Assembly: GCF_001659605.2 (NCBI RefSeq)
Contig: NC_035176.2
Span: 20,151,890-20,215,889, forward strand
DNA length: 64,000 nt
Reading direction: 5' to 3'
DNA from: Manihot esculenta
Lineage: Eukaryota; Streptophyta; Magnoliopsida; Malpighiales; Euphorbiaceae
Positions within the stretch are counted from its first letter, which is position 1, and the number at the start of each line of letters is the position of its first letter. This document shows positions 59,300 through 64,000 of the stretch, in pieces. The notes under the pieces are model-generated. The model searched no databases. It was not told where the DNA came from and saw only the letters and a list, made by a program, of their open reading frames with translations. Made by a program: the position numbers and the translations under genes.

Positions 59300-61602
59300 T
59301 TAAGGTTATATGTTTACCTTTTATAGTGTAGTTTTTCTCTAAATTTGTAAGAGTTCTAAAAATCTCCAAACTATAATAATGGACTTCTCTCTTTGTTCTC
59401 TTTATTTTTTACCAACCAAGCAAAGAAGAGTGTGAATTGATTTCAATCTTGGAACATAGACAAGCTAGCTTCTTCAATCTCTACCATGCAATAACCTTTT
59501 AGTTCAAGAGAGTGAGATGAAGAGAAAGATTTTTCATGAAGATGAATGGTTAAAAGCATGAAAAGCCTTCCACCTTCGAAAAACACAGTACACACATTTG
59601 GCAAGAAGGAAGACTTGTTACTCCACCCATGTTTTAGTCTTATAAATGAGACATGGTTTAAAATTGACACTAGTCCATTTAAGTACTATTAAGTCACAAA
59701 ATGGTTGCTTAATGGGATATCGAGTGTCTATTAAGACACCTTAAAACCATTTAATAATGTGATTAAGTATTCTTTCAATTGAACGAGTAATAGGCTTTAG
59801 GATATAAAATACATTAAGCTTATTTCTAAAGCCTATGAGATATATCCATTCCTGTTTGGATCAACGCAAGGCTTACCCACCTAAATTTCTTTAGGAAGCC
59901 TACTTGAGATCCATAAGCAAATAGTGCCAAATTCTTCTTTAATCCATGTAATCCTTAAATGAGTAATAGTGTATCCCTTAAAGTTAGTTTCAAGCTATAC
60001 TAGAGGCTTTGCGATTCAATTGCAAGCAACATTTATTAATTTTAATTAAATAAATATTTAATAAATTAATTATTCTTAGAATACAAGTTTTTTTTGTGTG
60101 TGACTTCATAGATTCAATATCAATTGGCAATGGAATGGAAACACACTCTTTTCTATTTGCCTAAAGTGACATTCCCAAATCTCTTTACATGCCATAAGCT
60201 GAGGTTAACGCCTTATATTAATGTTATGGCTATCTAATTGGTAAAGAATAAAATATCATTTAGTATAGAACCTTAAACATATTTACAGTACATTAAAGTC
60301 TCTTTGCTACTATCTCCTAGTCCAAGCTAGGGTTATTGTTCATGTCAAACTCTGATAGTTTGAACTATATAACTAAATTAATTCTAAACTTTGAGCAATC
60401 AAAGCTTACATTAGAAACTCTACTTCTATTTAAATCTAATTTTCTTGTCCAAAAACTTTGTATTCGTTAAGAATAATTAATATAACATAAGACTATATGT
60501 TGTTTGCTTAAGAGAGAAAATCCTTTCATGAACAAATACCTACCCCACTGTATAACTAGTTTAAGCCAACACACATCGAAATACTTGTATAATATATAAG
60601 TATGTAAGTGGTATTAAACTTATATTATCTATACATGGGATAACTGAGTTGTTTCAAGTATAGGAATTATATACACAAATATGGATTGATAACTTGACAT
60701 TGACAAGAACAAACTCTATATTTCAGTTATCAAGACATCATATATTCGACCTACTTATCTCATAAGTGTCCATTGTATTTATTATAATTACACATATCAA
60801 ATAGTATAAGATTAACTATTCTGCATACATTAATATCATTTATTGATCAATAGGAATAAAAAAAGATGACAATCTTTTTGGATGGTTCAGGTCCAATGAA
60901 GCATCTCGTTGTTGACATATTTATAGCTTTGTACTAGCAAAAGTCATCATTCATATTCACACAGTCCTTGAGAATGATATTGCTAATATAAGCCAATAGA
61001 TAAATAACACATCAATAATTAATAGGCCAAATATATATTTGTAATCCTGAACTTTATAAAAAAACCTTATGACATCCTAAATGTTGAAAATGTCTTATAA
61101 TATATCTGAATGATTCAAAAGTGTAATTAACATGACCTTGAAATCTTAGTACAAAGTAGCATAGATTACAAACACATTGACATATATCCATAAGATTCAA
61201 ATAGTTGCATAATACCATCATTAAATTCAATAACTTACTAATAATATTAACACGTAATATATAATTTTGAAATTTAAACTCATACTATGTTTTTTACACT
61301 AAAAAACTTTTCTTTTGAATTGAAATTGATCTAAAAATACTATATGAAAAAAATTAGGTTACCTATTAATTGTGATTCTAAAGTCATCTTAATTTTACTT
61401 TTAAATAGTTTAGGCATGTAATGAGACACTTTTTAAAATTTAGGATACTACAAGGTCTTTTTGATAAAATTTAGAGTTATAAATATGTATTCTATCTAGT
61501 TAAAATAAATTAATTATAAAATGCATTGTCCTATTAACATCAGGAATAAGAATTAATACTTACAAACTTGTAGACATAGCTCTAAGGCATACAAATCTAA
61601 CA
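59300..61602 (-). repeat. Copia 3' LTR (minus strand), boundaries approximate
   Basis: On the minus strand this begins TGTTAGATTTGTATGCC at 61602, shortly after the end of a copia pol region (63839-64000) once the solo LTR is set aside. It reads like the long LTRs of plant copia elements, with a promoter-leader-like end around 59400-59650. The lower boundary could not be fixed and no partner LTR lies in the window. The 75-codon minus frame at 59443-59670 is probably LTR sequence rather than a gene. Confidence 0.45.
61025..61495. mobile_element. MITE-like insertion, about 470 bp
   Basis: The left end (AAATATATATTTGTAATCC near 61029, then CCTTATGACATCCTAAA) is repeated in inverted form at the right end (TTTAGGATACTACAAGG and ATAAATATGTATTC near 61438-61484) over about 60 bases with mismatches. 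It lies inside the copia LTR. No coding content and no clear target duplication were found. Confidence 0.5.
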
Positions 61603-61644
61603 AACTTTTACTTACACTAGAGCTAATTTTTTATACTATCTCTG

Positions 61645-63838
61645 TAATACCCGGCTAGACTCCGGTGTCGAAATTCCAACACTCCGACGGAATTCCCGTT
61701 GGAATTCTGAATCTCGGATACCGGAACCTCTTAGAAGGGTAAAATATGTTTTTAAAAAATGTTTTTCATGATTTTATTGATTAGTTTTTAGTTAAGTTTT
61801 AAAATTAAAGAAAAATGTTTTTTAGGGATAAGCCTAGGTTCGGCCGCCGAACATGGTGTTGCCGCGGAAGCCCTCTTTCGGCCCCCGAAGGTGGTTTGGC
61901 CAGCCACCTATAAGAGGCCTCCAGTCCGAAAATGGGAGAGTTTCTCTCTCCATTTTCGGGCAAAGGTGAGTTCTTGCCCTCCCATTGATGATTTTATGTT
62001 TTTCTTTCAAATTTTCATGAGTCTTCGCTTGTTTTTGAAGTTTTGAGCTTGGATCAAAGATTTTAAAGTTTGGGAGACCGTTTCTCCTCAATCACAAGTT
62101 TGGGTTGCATCTACCTTAGATCGTCAAGAGGTAAGTGTGGATCCTTGTCTTTTCCTATGTTTTAAGTAAGTTTTAAAAAGGGTTAAGGGTTAAAGATGCA
62201 TGTTATGGTTAGATCTAATGTTATAGGTTTTGAGTTGGGTTTTTGATGAATGTATGCTTATGTGATATTCTTCTTGTTGTTGTTGGGGCTTAAGTTAGTT
62301 TTATACCCCTTATGCATGTTGGAGTGAGTATGCATGTTATAGGGTATGAGTTTGGTGAGTTTTGGTGGCTGAGTATTGAGGCGAAATCGGGTTCTGTTAT
62401 TCTGGAGAACCCAGGTTCGGCCGCCGAAGCAAGATTTGGTCGCCAAACCTGCCTGTGGAGGCAGCCTTTGGTCGCCTAACCTGCCCCGAAAGGATGGACT
62501 TTCGGATCTGTGAAGGGGTTAGGCCGCCGAACCTGCCCTCAAAGGTCGGTGACATTCGGATCTGTAAGGGAGTTTCGACCGCCGAACCCGCCCCTGAAAG
62601 TCCCTGACTTTCGAATCTGTGGAGAACCTTCGGCCGTCGAACCTGCCCCCGAAGGATCTCGACTTTCGGATCCGTAGAGGACCTTCAGCCGCTGAAGGTG
62701 CCGCCGAAAGTCCTCTGCCTAGCCTTCTTTTGCTTGTTTTACATGCATATTTTATTATGTTTTAGGGGGTTTTTAGGGAGATGTTTAGAGTCTTGTTAGA
62801 GATGTGTTTGGTCCCTCATTTGAGTCCACCTGTGTAGGATCAGACCAGGGAGACTATAGAGGCCTTCAGTGAGCTAGTTACGTCTTTGTCAGTCGAGCGT
62901 CAGCCAGAGGTGAGTAGAACTAAACTAATCTATTGTTTTTAAAGTAATTAAACTTTTAAGCATGTTCATGCATCATGAATGCCATGTTATGCAATAGGTT
63001 GTTGCATTAGAATTCACGAATATAATGCATTGCATAATTTTACTGTTGATGTGGATGGATGTTGGATGACCCCACTAGCCCTCGATATGATATGATATGA
63101 TATGATATGGAAGTCCAAGTCGAGGCCCATTCTACGTCCCTGGCACAATGTAAGAGAAAGTCCAAGTCGAGGCCCATTCTACGCCCTTGGCACAGTTGGA
63201 CATGTTATGTTATGTTTAAGAGGTCCTGAGGAGCTCCGTCAAGGGCCGGGCATTATTTGGATATGTAGAGGGTTACTAGTGACAAGTCCATCCTTGATGT
63301 GTATTGTTTGTATTGTGATGCATTCCATGAGAGCATATGTTTATTAAAATGTTTTTATGTTCTGCTCACTAGGCTCTTGTAGCTTATCCCTTTCCCCTAA
63401 CCCCAGGTTTGCAGGATCACGAATAGCTTGGGAAGTCGGCTAGATGGCTGGTATAGTTTAATGTAATAGATTAGTAGTGGACATGTACTATGTAATAGAT
63501 TAGATTTGTGCTTTGCCCTAGTTTATGTTTTGTATATCCCTGTTTATCATGATCTTTATGTAAAAGTTTTAATGATAAGTTATGTTGGACCAAGCTTGAG
63601 GCATGTGATATTTATCATACTAGAGCATTTGATGAGGGCTCTAGTGTGGGTTTTATGTATACAGTTTATGGTGCATGCACATGTTGAGCTTGGTATATGA
63701 AAAGTTTAAATTTTTTTATGAAAATTATGGGATTTTATAAGGTACACAGGATGCATAGTAGGCTTGCTATGAGTTCTGACGACCTTAAGTCGCTCTGAAT
63801 CCTAGCGCCGGTAGTGGTCCGGTTTCCGGGTCGTTACA
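61645..63838 (+). repeat. Solo LTR of the chromovirus superfamily, 2,194 bp
   Basis: It starts TGTAATACCCGGCTAGAC and ends GGGTCGTTACA like the LTRs of elements A and C. A perfect 5-bp target duplication, ATCTC, lies at 61640-61644 and 63839-63843. There is no internal region, so it is the product of recombination between two LTRs of one element. It carries TTCGGCCGCCGAA palindromes (near 61838 and 62416), TATA-like TATAAGAGG near 61909, a GATAT microsatellite at 63084-63110, and two 47-bp minisatellite units with TCCAAGT at 63114 and 63161. It is the most diverged of the family here. Confidence 0.93.
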
Positions 63839-64000
63839 ATCTCATATCCATTTAATGTCTTTCTAACTATTATTGGCTCATTGACTTTGTAAGAAGATCA
63901 ATTAAATTATCTACTAATGCAATCTTCTGCAAGACTATGTTGCCTCTCCCAATTATATATCTGATCATGTAGAACCAGCCTTCTATATGTTTTATTCTTT
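63839..64000 (-). pseudogene. Copia RNase H C-terminus, cut by the window edge
   Basis: On the minus strand the frame reads RIKHIEG, YMIRYIIGRGN, IVLQKIALVDNLIDLLTKSMSQ, then two stops and LERHLNG. This is the characteristic end of copia RNase H, where family members usually have ERHFHMIR, DNLADPFTK and an unbroken run to the end. The element continues beyond the right edge. The chromovirus solo LTR has entered just after this point, separating it from its LTR at 59.3-61.6 kb. Confidence 0.8.

Overview
This window is nuclear DNA of a flowering plant, most likely a eudicot. The evidence is a three-exon gene with plant-type introns for a GT47 (exostosin-family) arabinosyltransferase very like Arabidopsis ARAD1, surrounded by plant-specific transposon families. 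Euphorbiaceae (cassava or rubber tree relatives) is a guess only. No rRNA, tRNA, bacterial, viral or organellar gene was recognised.

About 80% of the window is mobile DNA, much of it nested. From the left: an old Mutator-type (MULE) transposase remnant (about 480-1265); a complete but inactivated Ty3/gypsy chromovirus, element A (1554-10965, target duplication ATATC); a decayed LINE fragment (about 11640-12250); then a CACTA (En/Spm-type) DNA transposon from 12419 to 40331. The CACTA is about 8.2 kb of its own sequence stretched to 27.9 kb by two chromoviruses. Element B (14922-24735, minus strand) sits inside its TNP2-type transposase gene. Element C (28554-38431, plus strand) sits inside its second gene, of Transposase_24 type. 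The CACTA ends carry matching inverted termini and dense AGTAACGGATTA-like subterminal repeats. Element B has an uninterrupted 1,632-codon gag-pol and nearly identical LTRs, so it is the most likely functional element here.

Right of the CACTA come a copia gag remnant with its LTR (40332-41642, minus strand), a small gag-only LTR element (about 42750-44750), an old copia LTR (about 44817-46496), and an internally deleted LINE with a clean 18-bp target duplication (46555-47513).

The only host gene, the ARAD1-like gene, occupies 49185-56617 on the minus strand. Its 5.4-kb second intron holds a foldback element (50390-53970) into which two further long-TIR transposons have inserted. To the right is AT-rich intergenic DNA, then the 3' end of another minus-strand copia element (LTR about 59.3-61.6 kb, RNase H end at 63839-64000). 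A solo LTR of the chromovirus superfamily (61645-63838, target duplication ATCTC) has inserted into it.

The four chromovirus-type insertions share an unusual LTR design: dispersed 13-base palindromes of the form TTCGGCNGCCGAA, and a 40-47-bp minisatellite near the LTR 3' end. Elements A and C carry the same in-frame TAG in the integrase, where element B has CAG.
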